Shown here: piece after piece, positions 1 to 8,052 of the stretch
Numbering within the stretch: position 1 is the stretch's first letter
How the letters are laid out: the number at the start of each line of letters is the position of its first letter
Made by a program: the position numbers and the translations under genes
Assembly (NCBI RefSeq): GCF_014654785.1
Contig: NZ_BNBD01000011.1
Coordinates: 1 to 64,000 of the forward strand
Direction: 5' to 3'
Length of the DNA stretch: 64,000 bases
Source of the DNA: Streptomyces mashuensis
GTDB taxonomy: Bacteria > Actinomycetota > Actinomycetes > Streptomycetales > Streptomycetaceae
The notes under the pieces: model-generated
The model's input: the letters and a program-made list of their open reading frames with translations, nothing else
The model's database searches: none
Told to the model about the DNA's origin: nothing

Positions 1-20
1 CGCCGAGCTCACGCTCGGCG
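1..20. other. Short perfect hairpin at the left edge
   Basis: CGCCGAGC and GCTCGGCG form an 8-bp perfect stem around a 4-base loop (TCAC). It lies 76 bases beyond the stop codon of the minus-strand gene ending at 96, so it could be its terminator, but no T-run follows. It could equally lie inside a gene cut off by the window edge. The remaining bases 21-95 show nothing recognisable. Confidence 0.3.
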
Positions 21-95
21 GGGCGAAGTAGGACCAGCCCCCGAATTCGCCAACAGCGTCCGGGGTGGGCGCGGGGGCCGTGACGGCGCGGTGCG

Positions 96-2756
96 TCAGC
101 TGAGCGGGATCACGCCGACCCGCTCGGCGGGGGTCCTGCCCCGCAGCGCCTTGCCGAGGGCGTTGGCGACGTCCTGCGGCAGGACGGGCTTCTTGGTGCC
201 GTCGCCGCGCTGGATCAGCACGCCGTTGAACGCGTTGCCGTACAGCTGCTTGAGCGCGTCCAGGTCGTAGTTCTCGACGAGCTTCCCGTTGACCTCCTTC
301 ATCGAGAGGATCTTCGGGAGGGAGTGCTCCGGACCGAACTGGATCTTGTGGGCCGGGTCGGTCTGCACCGTGACCAGGCCGGACATCGCCGGTTCGGCGA
401 ACTCCTTCATCGCCCGGTCCACCTCGGCCTTGCTCACCTTCGGCTGCTGCGACGAGCTCGGCAGCGACACCGGCTGGTCCTTGCCGGTGGCGGCGCGGTC
501 GCGGTACGCCTTCGAGACCAGGTCGACCGACTTGTCGACGTCCAGGCCCTCGTACGGCTGCCCGTACACGGCCACGGCCTTGCCCGACTCGAACTTGACC
601 GTGCCCTCCTTGACCGTGCCGGTGGAACCGGCCAGCGACTTCAGGGCAGCGGCGATCTTCTCCTCGTCGGCGACCACGGTGGGCTCGGCGGCGTGCGTAC
701 GGCCGATGAGCGAACCGATGACGGTGACGGGGTTGTAGTCCCGGCCCGCGGCGGCGCGCACGGTCTCCTGCGTGTCGATGGACAGGCCGGCGACCTCCGG
801 CTTCAGCTCGGCCGTCTTCCCGCCGACGGTGACCTTCAACGGCGCGGTCGCCCGGCCGCCGAGGGCGGAGTCGAGCTTCTGCACGGCCTGCTCCTTGGAC
901 TTGCCGCCGATGTCGACGCCCAGCACGGTGGTGCCGTTCGGCACGTCCGCGTGGTCCAGGAGCAGCCCGGCGGCGTAGGCGGCGGCCACGAGGCCGATGA
1001 CGCCGCCGCCGAGGAGGACGAGCTTGGAGCGGCCCTTCTTCTTGGCCTTGGCCGCCTTGCCCTTGCCCTTGCCCTTGGCGGGGGCGGGTGCGGCCTTGGC
1101 GGGCGCGCCTGCCGGGGCGCCGGCGGGCGGCGGTACGGGCTTCGGCTTGGGCACGGGCACGCGCGGCGCGCCGCTGTCGGCGGGCGGCGGCGGCACCTTG
1201 GTCACCGGCGGCACGCCGCCGCTGACGAGCGTCTCGGCTGCCGGGGCGGCGGTCTTGGGGCCCTTCTTCTTGCCCTTGTTGTTCTTGGCGGCGGGCGGCG
1301 GTACGACGGGCACGCCGTCGTGCGGTGTGTCGGTCCGCCCGGGCGCGGGAGCGGGGAACTGCTGCGTGGTCGACGCGGAGGCCCCGCCCCGGGGCACGGT
1401 CTCGACCCGCTCCCAGCGCCCGCCGTTGCCCTTGGCCTTCGGCGGGTTGCCGGGCCACGGCGCGTCGCCGGAGACGGGGGGATGGGGCATGGCACCGGTG
1501 GTGGAGTTGTCGGCGGGCCAGGCACCACCGTGGCCGGCGGAGCCGGCGTTGGGAGCGAACGGGTCACCGCCCTGCGCACCGTGGCCGGCAGAGCCGGCGT
1601 TGGGAGCGAAGGGGTCACCGCCCTGCGCGGCGTTGGGGCCGGGCACGAAACCGGCACCGGGGGCGCCGCTGCCGACGGGCCCGGCCTTGGGCGCACCGCC
1701 GTGGCCGGCGGAGCCGGCGTTGGAGGCGAACGGGTCACCGCCCTGCGCAGCGTTGCCGCCGGGCACAAAACCGGTACCGGGGGCGCCGCTGCCGACGGGT
1801 CCGGCCTTGGGCGCACCACCGTTGGGGGCGCCGGCCTTCGGCGCGCCACCGCGCGAACGCTTGCCGCCACCGGCACCGGCGGGGCCGGCGTTCGACGACA
1901 AGGGGGCACCGCCCTGGGGGACACCGCCCGACGCGAAACCGGCACCCGCACCCGCGGGGCCGCCGTTCGGCGCGAACGGGTCACCGCCCACGGGCGCACC
2001 GCCCGGCGCTCCGGCGCCACCCGCACCGTACGCACCACCCGACGCGAAAGCATCACCGGCACTGGGAGCACCAGGCGCACCACCGTGCACCCCCGCACCC
2101 GGCGCAAACCCATCAGCCGCCACACCCGGCGCACCCGGCGTACCCGCCGCGCCCCCATACGGCGCCGCACCACCCGGCGCGCCCGGCGCGCCCGGCACCG
2201 CGCCACCCGGCGCACCCGCACCGCCCGGCGTGAAAACGTCACCCGGCGCGCCCGGGGCCGTCTGCCCCGTGCCGCCCGGTGCGTACGCGCCCCGTGCCGC
2301 GCCCCTCCGGGGCAGCGGCTGCTTGGGCGTGCTGGAGCCCGCCGGGGCGGACTTGCGGGGGGCGAACCAGTCGCTGGAGCCCGTGCCGCCGTCCTTGCCC
2401 GCGGCGGCCGCCGCCTGGGCGGACGGGCGGGCCTGGCCCGGGGCCGGCTTCGGGCGGGTCGGCAGGCCCTCCTTGCGCTCGGGGGCCGGGGCCGGCGCCG
2501 GAGCCGGGGCCGCGGGGGCCTGGGCTTCCGGTTCCGTGGACGTCTCGTCACCCACGGGCTTGCGTACGACGACCGGCGGGATGGGCCGCGACCCCGGGAT
2601 GTTGATGCGGATCCGCGTCGTCATCGTGGTCTCGGTCTTGCGCTCCGGCTTGGCGGCCGGTGCCGCACCGTCGGAGGGCTGGTCCCCGCCGGCGGGGTAG
2701 GCGGCGCCGCCGCGCCCCTGGGGCCCGGAGGACGAACTGTCAGATGCACGGCTCAA
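96..2756 (-). CDS. Membrane-anchored protein with Gly/Pro/Ala repeats and a YoaR/VanW-like C-terminal region
   Basis: An 886-residue protein in three parts. Residues about 50-480 are low complexity, rich in Gly, Ala and Pro, with repeated GGDPFAPNAGSAGHG-type blocks. A Lys-rich stretch and one membrane helix follow at about 575-599 (LVLLGGGVIGLVAAAYAAG). The C-terminal 285 residues are a folded extracytoplasmic region (GTTVLGVDIGGKSKEQAV) that looks like the putative peptidoglycan-binding repeats of YoaR/VanW-type proteins. I infer a single-pass protein with a long cytoplasmic disordered tail and an outer domain facing the cell wall. The ATG start gives MSRASDSSSSG. The tail is much longer than in a plain YoaR-like protein. 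The enzymatic role, if any, is unknown, and the domain call is from residue pattern only. Confidence 0.7.
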   Translation of the reverse strand: MSRASDSSSSGPQGRGGAAYPAGGDQPSDGAAPAAKPERKTETTMTTRIRINIPGSRPIPPVVVRKPVGDETSTEPEAQAPAAPAPAPAPAPERKEGLPTRPKPAPGQARPSAQAAAAAGKDGGTGSSDWFAPRKSAPAGSSTPKQPLPRRGAARGAYAPGGTGQTAPGAPGDVFTPGGAGAPGGAVPGAPGAPGGAAPYGGAAGTPGAPGVAADGFAPGAGVHGGAPGAPSAGDAFASGGAYGAGGAGAPGGAPVGGDPFAPNGGPAGAGAGFASGGVPQGGAPLSSNAGPAGAGGGKRSRGGAPKAGAPNGGAPKAGPVGSGAPGTGFVPGGNAAQGGDPFASNAGSAGHGGAPKAGPVGSGAPGAGFVPGPNAAQGGDPFAPNAGSAGHGAQGGDPFAPNAGSAGHGGAWPADNSTTGAMPHPPVSGDAPWPGNPPKAKGNGGRWERVETVPRGGASASTTQQFPAPAPGRTDTPHDGVPVVPPPAAKNNKGKKKGPKTAAPAAETLVSGGVPPVTKVPPPPADSGAPRVPVPKPKPVPPPAGAPAGAPAKAAPAPAKGKGKGKAAKAKKKGRSKLVLLGGGVIGLVAAAYAAGLLLDHADVPNGTTVLGVDIGGKSKEQAVQKLDSALGGRATAPLKVTVGGKTAELKPEVAGLSIDTQETVRAAAGRDYNPVTVIGSLIGRTHAAEPTVVADEEKIAAALKSLAGSTGTVKEGTVKFESGKAVAVYGQPYEGLDVDKSVDLVSKAYRDRAATGKDQPVSLPSSSQQPKVSKAEVDRAMKEFAEPAMSGLVTVQTDPAHKIQFGPEHSLPKILSMKEVNGKLVENYDLDALKQLYGNAFNGVLIQRGDGTKKPVLPQDVANALGKALRGRTPAERVGVIPLS
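1530..1820. repeat. In-frame tandem repeats inside the low-complexity tail (51-bp and 120-bp periods)
   Basis: A 120-bp unit occurs twice in succession (1581-1700 and 1701-1820) with few differences. A 51-bp partial copy of its first part precedes it at 1530-1580. Both periods are multiples of three, so the reading frame of the 886-aa protein is kept, and each unit encodes a GGDPFAxNAGSAGHG block. Confidence 0.8.
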
Positions 2757-2947
2757 AGCAGGATCTCCCGGTTACTCTTTGCCGCCCTCGTTGACCTCGC
2801 TTCGGGGTCGCCCATGCCGGAGGCCAGGGAGGCTCGGCGGCGCGCACCACCATACTGGGCACCGCGGGCCCGTATTTGACGACCGCTGGACTACTCCCAC
2901 GGTCGGCCCTGTGGGCCCTGCGCGGTTGTCAGGTAAAAATCGTCACG

Positions 2948-3349
2948 TCACTTGCCAAGTCGGGCCGTGAAGCCGCCCGGTTGCACGGCCTTGGGAACCG
3001 TGGCGCACATCACAGCGACGATCATGCCGCCGAGCAGGTAGACGTACGTGCCGAGGCCGGCGCCGAGCAGGTAGTCGCCCTCGGGCCGGTTGAGGGAGAG
3101 GTAGACGACGGCGACGAGCCAGCCCGCACCGGCGGAGGCGGCCCCGGCGCGGCTGCGGGTGAGGGTCGCACCGCCGTAGCAGACGCCGGTGAGGGCGAGC
3201 AGCGCGAGCAGCAGCCCGCCCGGGAACCAGCCGGCCTGGACGAGCGATCCGGCCACGCCGGTGACGAGGCCGAGCAGGGCCAGGCCGAGGCAGAGGGCCA
3301 CCCGGCCCCATTTCACGCGGCCGAACGGCATCGGCTGACCGCCGGTCAT
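2948..3349 (-). CDS. Small four-helix membrane protein (DUF6113-like)
   Basis: A 133-residue integral membrane protein with four hydrophobic segments, for example VALCLGLALLGLVTGVAG and YVYLLGGMIVAVMCATV. No catalytic motif is visible. Its ATG overlaps the stop codon of mshB in an ATGA arrangement (3346-3349), so the two are very probably one transcript and translationally coupled. An internal ATG at 3331 (MPFGRVKWG) is an alternative start. It resembles the small membrane proteins next to mshB in other Streptomyces (family name from memory). The role is unknown; the genomic position is the only hint of a mycothiol or envelope connection. Confidence 0.75.
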   Translation of the reverse strand: MTGGQPMPFGRVKWGRVALCLGLALLGLVTGVAGSLVQAGWFPGGLLLALLALTGVCYGGATLTRSRAGAASAGAGWLVAVVYLSLNRPEGDYLLGAGLGTYVYLLGGMIVAVMCATVPKAVQPGGFTARLGK

Positions 3350-4242
3350 GCGTCCACCCCCGCGAAGAGGTCGGTCTCCCGTTCGCCGGCGGGCGCGCCG
3401 GAGCGGCCGCGGACGAGCCGGTAGTACTCGCGCGCGAAGAGGGGTTGTCCCAGTTCGTTGGAGAGTGCGAAGAAAGGGCCGTCCACGGCGATCTGCGTGG
3501 CGTGCGCCTTCATGGCCGCGGCCTTGCGGCCGGCGTGGGCGGTGGTGTCGACCTCGGCCGTGACGTCCTCGTCGGGTACGACGCCCGGTACGTCGGACGG
3601 GGAGGCCACGCCGCGGAACATCTCGCCCTCGCGGCCCGCCTCGCGGAGCCGCGCGAAGCCGTCCTCCACGACGGACAACGGCACACAGTTCCAGTAGATC
3701 TTCGCAATGTCGTACGGATCGCCCAGATCGCGCCGGAAGGCGGCCTCCGCGGCCAGCTCGGCGGCGCGCATGGCGACGCGGTGCGCCTGGATGTGGTCGG
3801 GGTGCCCGTAGCCGCCGTTGTCGTCGTACGTGACGAGCACCTGCGGCCGCACCTCGCGGATGACCTCGACCAGGTGCGCGGCGGCCTCGTCGACGTCGGC
3901 CTGCCAGAAGCAGCCCGGCCGGTCGTTCTGCGGGGCGCCCATCATCCCGGAGTCGCGGTAGCGGCCCGGGCCGCCCAGGATGCGGTGGTCCGTGACGCCG
4001 AGTTCCTTCATGGCGGCGGCCAGCTCGCCCAGGCGGTGTGCGCCGAGCGTGTCGTCCCGGTCGGCGGCGAGGTGGGCCAGGCCGGGCGGGATCACCTCGC
4101 CCTCCTCGCCGAGCGTGCAGGTCACCAGCGTCACCTGGGCACCCTCGGCGGCGTACTTGGCCATCGTCGCGCCGTTGTTGATCGATTCGTCGTCCGGGTG
4201 GGCGTGCACCAGGAGGAGCCGGCGGCCGGGAAGGTCGGTCAT
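3346..4242 (-). CDS. mshB: N-acetyl-1-D-myo-inositol-2-amino-2-deoxy-alpha-D-glucopyranoside deacetylase
   Basis: MshB removes the acetyl group from GlcNAc-inositol, the second step of mycothiol synthesis, in the cytoplasm. Mycothiol replaces glutathione in actinomycetes. The 298-residue sequence opens with the zinc-binding AHPDDES motif of LmbE-family deacetylases near residue 14. It also has the second metal-binding motif GYGHPDHIQAHR near residues 140-150, and TYDDNGG before it. Length and motif spacing fit MshB rather than the mycothiol-conjugate amidase Mca, though these paralogues are close. The ATG start is followed directly by the predicted first beta strand (RRLLLVHAHPDD). It is upstream of, and overlaps, the small membrane gene. 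Confidence 0.9.
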   Translation of the reverse strand: MTDLPGRRLLLVHAHPDDESINNGATMAKYAAEGAQVTLVTCTLGEEGEVIPPGLAHLAADRDDTLGAHRLGELAAAMKELGVTDHRILGGPGRYRDSGMMGAPQNDRPGCFWQADVDEAAAHLVEVIREVRPQVLVTYDDNGGYGHPDHIQAHRVAMRAAELAAEAAFRRDLGDPYDIAKIYWNCVPLSVVEDGFARLREAGREGEMFRGVASPSDVPGVVPDEDVTAEVDTTAHAGRKAAAMKAHATQIAVDGPFFALSNELGQPLFAREYYRLVRGRSGAPAGERETDLFAGVDA

Positions 4243-4306
4243 GGGGACAGCCTACGAGCCGTACGGGGCGGCCGCGGCCCTCCGGTCCCGGGCGCCGGGG
4301 CCCCGG

Positions 4307-4501
4307 TCAGAATTTGATGTGGCCGACCATCTCGGTCACGCTCGTCGTGAACTGGTTGATCGTCGGGCCCATGGAGGAACTGGCGAGGTAGAAGCCGAGC
4401 AGCATGCAGATCGCGGCGTGGCCCACCTTCAGCCCGGACTTCCGGACCAGCAGGAAGACGATGATCGCCAGCAGCACCACCGCCGAAATCGAGAGTGCCA
4501 C
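4307..4501 (-). CDS. 64-aa membrane protein, conserved hypothetical
   Basis: A short protein with an N-terminal membrane helix (ISAVVLLAIIVFLLVRKSG), a second hydrophobic stretch (HAAICMLLGFYLASS) and a C-terminal TINQFTTSVTEMVGH segment. The start is GTG at 4501, preceded by a strong ribosome site (GGAGGTGAG) eight bases away, which supports translation. It is monocistronic as far as can be seen, 64 bp upstream of mshB and divergent from the S9 peptidase. The function is not recognised. It could be a small holin-like or secretion-associated membrane protein, but nothing in the sequence decides this. Confidence 0.75.
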   Translation of the reverse strand: MALSISAVVLLAIIVFLLVRKSGLKVGHAAICMLLGFYLASSSMGPTINQFTTSVTEMVGHIKF

Positions 4502-4764
4502 AGCGGCTCACCTCCAGGGAACGCGCGGTCGGACGGACGAAGAAGCACATACGACAACGGACGACTACGACAGTGGCATACGGATGCCCGGTGGCAAGAG
4601 GGCACCGGGCAGTCATACCCACTATGCGCGAGCGATCATAACTTTCCGTGCGCGCGCATGACTCGGTGCACAGGAGCAAACACGGGGCGCACGGTGACTT
4701 CTCGCCGCTCCGGGTGAATGCGGGGCACGGGCCCGCGACCTGTGCGGCCTCTAGGCTCACGGCC
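4502..4764. promoter_or_regulatory. Divergent intergenic region
   Basis: A 263-bp gap between the divergent 64-aa membrane gene and the S9 peptidase. It is more AT-rich than its surroundings around 4540-4660 (for example the ACATACGACAACGG and GCGATCATAACTTTCC stretches), as expected for two promoters. No confident -35/-10 pair or operator was picked. Confidence 0.4.
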
Positions 4765-6894
4765 ATGACCGCAGACCTCTCCTTCCCCCGCCAGTACGCG
4801 CGTACGCAGCGATTCACCCTCGGCGCGCCGCGCTCCTTCAGCGTGTCGCCGGACGGCTCGCGCGTCGTCTTCCTGCGCTCCCGTTCCGGCACCGACCGGA
4901 CAAACGTTCTGTGGGTGCTCGATCTGGAGGAGCGGAGGGAGTACCCGGCCGCGGACCCGCGCGTGTTGCTGGGCGGCGCCGACGAGGAGCTGTCGCCCGA
5001 GGAGCGGGCGCGCCGCGAGCGCCTCCGCGAGGGCTCGGCGGGTGTTGTCGCGTACGCGCTCGACGACGCGGCCGAGTTGGCGGCGTTCGCCCTGTCCGGC
5101 CGGCTGTACGTCGCCGAGCTGCGCGGCGGTACGGCGCGTGAACTGCCCGTGCCGGGACCGGTGGCCGACCCCCGCCCGTCGCCCGACGGGCGGCGCGTCG
5201 CCTATGTGGCGGGGGGCGCACTGCGTGTCGTGGAGGCCGGCGGGGGCGCGGACCGGGCGCTCGCGGAGCCGGACCGGGAGACGGTGACGTGGGGCCTCGC
5301 CGAGTTCGTCGCCGCGGAGGAGATGGACCGCTCGCGGGGCTTCTGGTGGTCGCCGGCCGGGGACGCGCTGCTGGCCGCGCGCGTGGACGACGCGCCCGTG
5401 CGCCGCTGGTGGATCGCCGACCCCGCGCATCCCGGCACCGCACCCACCGAGGTCGCCTACCCCGCCGCGGGCACGCCGAACGCGGAGGTGTCGCTGGCGC
5501 TGCTGGGCCTGGACGGCACGCGCACGGACGTCACCTGGGACCGGGACCGCTTCCCGTACCTGGCGCGCGTGCACTGGTCGGCGGGCGGCCCGCCGCTGCT
5601 GCTGGTGCAGGCCCGCGACCAGCGGTCGCAGGCGTACCTGACGGTGGACACCGCCACGGGCGCCACCCGGGAGCTGCTCACCGAGGAGGACCCGGAGTGG
5701 CTGGAACTTTTCCCCGGCTCGCCGCAGTGGACGCCGGACGGGCGGCTGGTGCGGATCGCCGACGAGGACGGCGCCCGGGTCCTCAAGGTCGGTGACCGGA
5801 CGGCGACGACGCCCGCGCTGCACGTCCAGGCGGTGCTGGACGTCACCGACGAGGACGTGCTGGTGGTGGCCGCGGCCGGCCCGGCGGCGGAGGACGCCGC
5901 GACGGGCGAGGCGCACGTCCACCGCGTCACCCGCACCGGTGCCGAGCGGCTCTCCACCGCACCCGGCCGGCACTCGGCGGTGCGGTCCGGCGCGGTGACC
6001 GTGCTGGCGTCGGCGGCCGTGGACCGGCCCGGCGCGGAGGTCCGCGTCCTGCGGGACGGCGAGCAGGTGGCCGCCGTCGCCTCGTACGCGGAGACACCGG
6101 TACTGGCCGCCCGGCCCCGGATCGTCCGGGCCGGCGCCCGCCGCATCCCCGCGGCCGTCCTGCTGCCCACCGGCCACCGGGAGGACGACGGGCCGCTGCC
6201 GGTGCTGATGGACCCGTACGGCGGGCCGCACGGCCTGCGCGTGGCCGCCACGCACAACGCGCACCTGACCTCGCAGTGGTTCGCCGACCAGGGCTTCGCG
6301 GTGGTCGTCGCGGACGGGCGCGGCACGCCGCACACGTCGCCGGAGTGGGAGAAGGCGATCCACGAGGACTTCGCGGGCGCCACCCTCGACGACCAGGTGG
6401 AGGCGCTGCACGCACTGGCCGCCGACGGCCACCCGCTGGACCTGGGCCGGGTCGGCATCCGCGGCTGGTCGTACGGCGGCTACCTGGCGGCGCTGGCCGT
6501 GCTGCGCCGCCCGGACGTGTTCCACGCGGGCATCGCGGGCGCCCCGGTGACGGACTGGCGGCTGTACGACACGCACTACACCGAGCGCTACCTGGGCCTG
6601 CCGGACGAGCGGCCGGCGGTGTACGCCCGCAACTCCCTGGTGACGGACGAGGGCCTGTCCGCGCCCGCGGACGACCACCGCCCCCTGATGATCATCCACG
6701 GCCTGGCGGACGACAACGTGGTGGCCGCGCACACCCTGCGCCTGTCCTCGGCGCTGCTCGCGGCGGGCCGCCCGCACGAGGTGCTGCCCCTGTCGGGCGT
6801 GACGCACATGACGCCGCAGGAGGAGGTGGCGGAGAACCTGCTGCTGTTGCAGGTCGACTTCCTGCGCCGCGCGCTGCCGCCGGCGGAGAAGTAG
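4765..6894 (+). CDS. S9 family dipeptidyl-peptidase (DPP-IV type)
   Basis: A 709-residue prolyl-oligopeptidase-family serine peptidase that probably releases dipeptides from peptide N-termini. The N-terminal half is the beta-propeller region. EFVAAEEMDRS near residue 187 matches the Glu-Glu motif that binds the substrate amino terminus in DPP-IV. The C-terminal alpha/beta-hydrolase domain has the nucleophile motif GWSYGGY (about 567-573), the Asp in HGLADDN (about 646) and the His in GVTHMTP (about 680). No signal peptide is seen, so it should be cytoplasmic. I chose the ATG at 4765 because the ORF upstream lacks conserved character. It directly precedes a peptide ABC operon on the same strand, which fits digestion of imported peptides. 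A hairpin separates the two. Confidence 0.9.
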   Translation: MTADLSFPRQYARTQRFTLGAPRSFSVSPDGSRVVFLRSRSGTDRTNVLWVLDLEERREYPAADPRVLLGGADEELSPEERARRERLREGSAGVVAYALDDAAELAAFALSGRLYVAELRGGTARELPVPGPVADPRPSPDGRRVAYVAGGALRVVEAGGGADRALAEPDRETVTWGLAEFVAAEEMDRSRGFWWSPAGDALLAARVDDAPVRRWWIADPAHPGTAPTEVAYPAAGTPNAEVSLALLGLDGTRTDVTWDRDRFPYLARVHWSAGGPPLLLVQARDQRSQAYLTVDTATGATRELLTEEDPEWLELFPGSPQWTPDGRLVRIADEDGARVLKVGDRTATTPALHVQAVLDVTDEDVLVVAAAGPAAEDAATGEAHVHRVTRTGAERLSTAPGRHSAVRSGAVTVLASAAVDRPGAEVRVLRDGEQVAAVASYAETPVLAARPRIVRAGARRIPAAVLLPTGHREDDGPLPVLMDPYGGPHGLRVAATHNAHLTSQWFADQGFAVVVADGRGTPHTSPEWEKAIHEDFAGATLDDQVEALHALAADGHPLDLGRVGIRGWSYGGYLAALAVLRRPDVFHAGIAGAPVTDWRLYDTHYTERYLGLPDERPAVYARNSLVTDEGLSAPADDHRPLMIIHGLADDNVVAAHTLRLSSALLAAGRPHEVLPLSGVTHMTPQEEVAENLLLLQVDFLRRALPPAEK

Positions 6895-6906
6895 CCACCG
6901 CTCCTT

Positions 6907-6939
6907 CCGGCCGCCGGGCGTCCTTCGCCCGGCGGCCGG
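6907..6939 (+). terminator. Strong hairpin after the S9 peptidase
   Basis: CCGGCCGCCGGGCG pairs perfectly with CGCCCGGCGGCCGG (14-bp stem, loop TCCTT), beginning 13 bases after the peptidase stop. No long T-run follows, which is usual for Streptomyces terminators. It probably separates the peptidase transcript from the ABC operon. Confidence 0.7.
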
Positions 6940-7051
6940 CGGGCACGCGGGCCGTCGATCGGCCACATCTCCCCCACACGCCCCCTTGACGCCCCGCACG
7001 CGCGTTGCGAGAGTCCGCCTCAACCACATGCGCACGCGGGGGACTTCGGGA

Positions 7052-8014
7052 ATGACCACCGTCGAGCAAGCCGCGCTCACCGGGCGCTCACCCGGCGAAC
7101 TCACCTGGCGCCGCTTCCGGCGCGACCGCGCGGGCGTGGCCTCGGCCGTCGTGGTGGCGTTCTTCTTCCTCGTCGCCCTGGCCGCCCCCCTGATCTCCGC
7201 GGTCTACGGCAAGGACCCCACCACCACCTACGGGCTCGACGAGCCCGGACTGCTCAACACCTACGGCTACCCCGTCGCCCCGAACGGGGGAATCTCCGGC
7301 CGCTTCTGGTTCGGCATCGAGCCCACCCTCGGCCGGGACGTCCTCACCCAGCTCGTCCACGGCATCCGCACCTCGCTGCTCATCGCCACCGCGGCGACGG
7401 TGCTGTGCGTGCTGACCGGCGTCGCCATCGGGGTGACCGCGGGCTACGCGGGCGGGCGCACCGACTACCTCCTCGGCCGGTTCATCGACCTGCTGCTCGC
7501 CTTCCCCAGCCAGCTGTCCTTCATCGCGTTCACGCCCGTCGTGTACGCGCTGTTCGTCACGCCGGGCAAGGAGACCCCGACGTACCTGCGGGTCGTCACC
7601 CTGATCCTGGTGCTGTGGGTGCTGGGCTGGATGGGGCTGGCCCGGCTGCTGCGCGGGCAGGTGCTCAGCCTGCGGGAGCGGGAGTTCGTCGAGGCGGCGA
7701 AGGTGACCGGGGCCTCGCCGTGGCGGATCATCACCCGCGAGCTGCTGCCCAACCTCTGGACGCCCATCCTGGTGCAGGCCACGCTGATGCTGCCGTCGAT
7801 GGTGACGATCGAGGCGGGCCTGTCCTTCATCGGCGTCGGCATCCTCGAACCCACGCCCGACTGGGGGCGCATGTTCGCCAACGGCGCGCACTACTACGAG
7901 AGCGACATCACGTACATCTTCTTCCCGGGCGTGGCGATGATCGTCTTCGTTGTCGCCTTCAACCTGCTCGGGGACTCGGTCCGGGACGCGTTCGACCCGA
8001 GGACCACACGCTGA
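7052..8014 (+). CDS. Peptide ABC transporter permease (DppC/OppC type)
   Basis: A 320-residue inner-membrane subunit of a peptide importer. It has an N-terminal cytoplasmic tail, a first helix (GVASAVVVAFFFLVALAAPL), a large periplasmic loop, and a five-helix BPD_transp_1 domain. The EAA loop that contacts the ATPases is EFVEAAKVTGASPWRIITRE. The carboxy end FNLLGDSVRDAFDPR is typical of DppC. The start was taken as ATG at 7052 (MTTVEQ); ATG 7028 and 6986 in the same frame are possible but less family-like. It is the first gene of a permease-lipoprotein-permease-ATPase-ATPase operon. From memory this is the order described for bldK, the oligopeptide permease needed for aerial growth in S. coelicolor, but orthology is not shown here. 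Confidence 0.88.
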   Translation: MTTVEQAALTGRSPGELTWRRFRRDRAGVASAVVVAFFFLVALAAPLISAVYGKDPTTTYGLDEPGLLNTYGYPVAPNGGISGRFWFGIEPTLGRDVLTQLVHGIRTSLLIATAATVLCVLTGVAIGVTAGYAGGRTDYLLGRFIDLLLAFPSQLSFIAFTPVVYALFVTPGKETPTYLRVVTLILVLWVLGWMGLARLLRGQVLSLREREFVEAAKVTGASPWRIITRELLPNLWTPILVQATLMLPSMVTIEAGLSFIGVGILEPTPDWGRMFANGAHYYESDITYIFFPGVAMIVFVVAFNLLGDSVRDAFDPRTTR

Positions 8015-8052
8015 CGCACACCAGTGACGGACAGGGGCAGGAGCATTCAGAC

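Noticed and set aside
324..2879. 851-aa open frame antisense to the repeat-rich protein
   Set aside because: Composed almost only of Arg, Gly, Ala and His with no family features. It is the mirror of a high-GC gene that has a membrane helix and a folded domain.
4636..7104. 822-aa minus-strand frame opposite the S9 peptidase
   Set aside because: Antisense to a gene with an intact catalytic triad; composition rich in Arg, Val and His is typical of shadow frames in high-GC DNA.
7405..8052. N-terminal extension of the lipoprotein frame
   Set aside because: The extra 216 codons run in another frame through the upstream permease; the lipobox and ribosome site fix the start at 8053.
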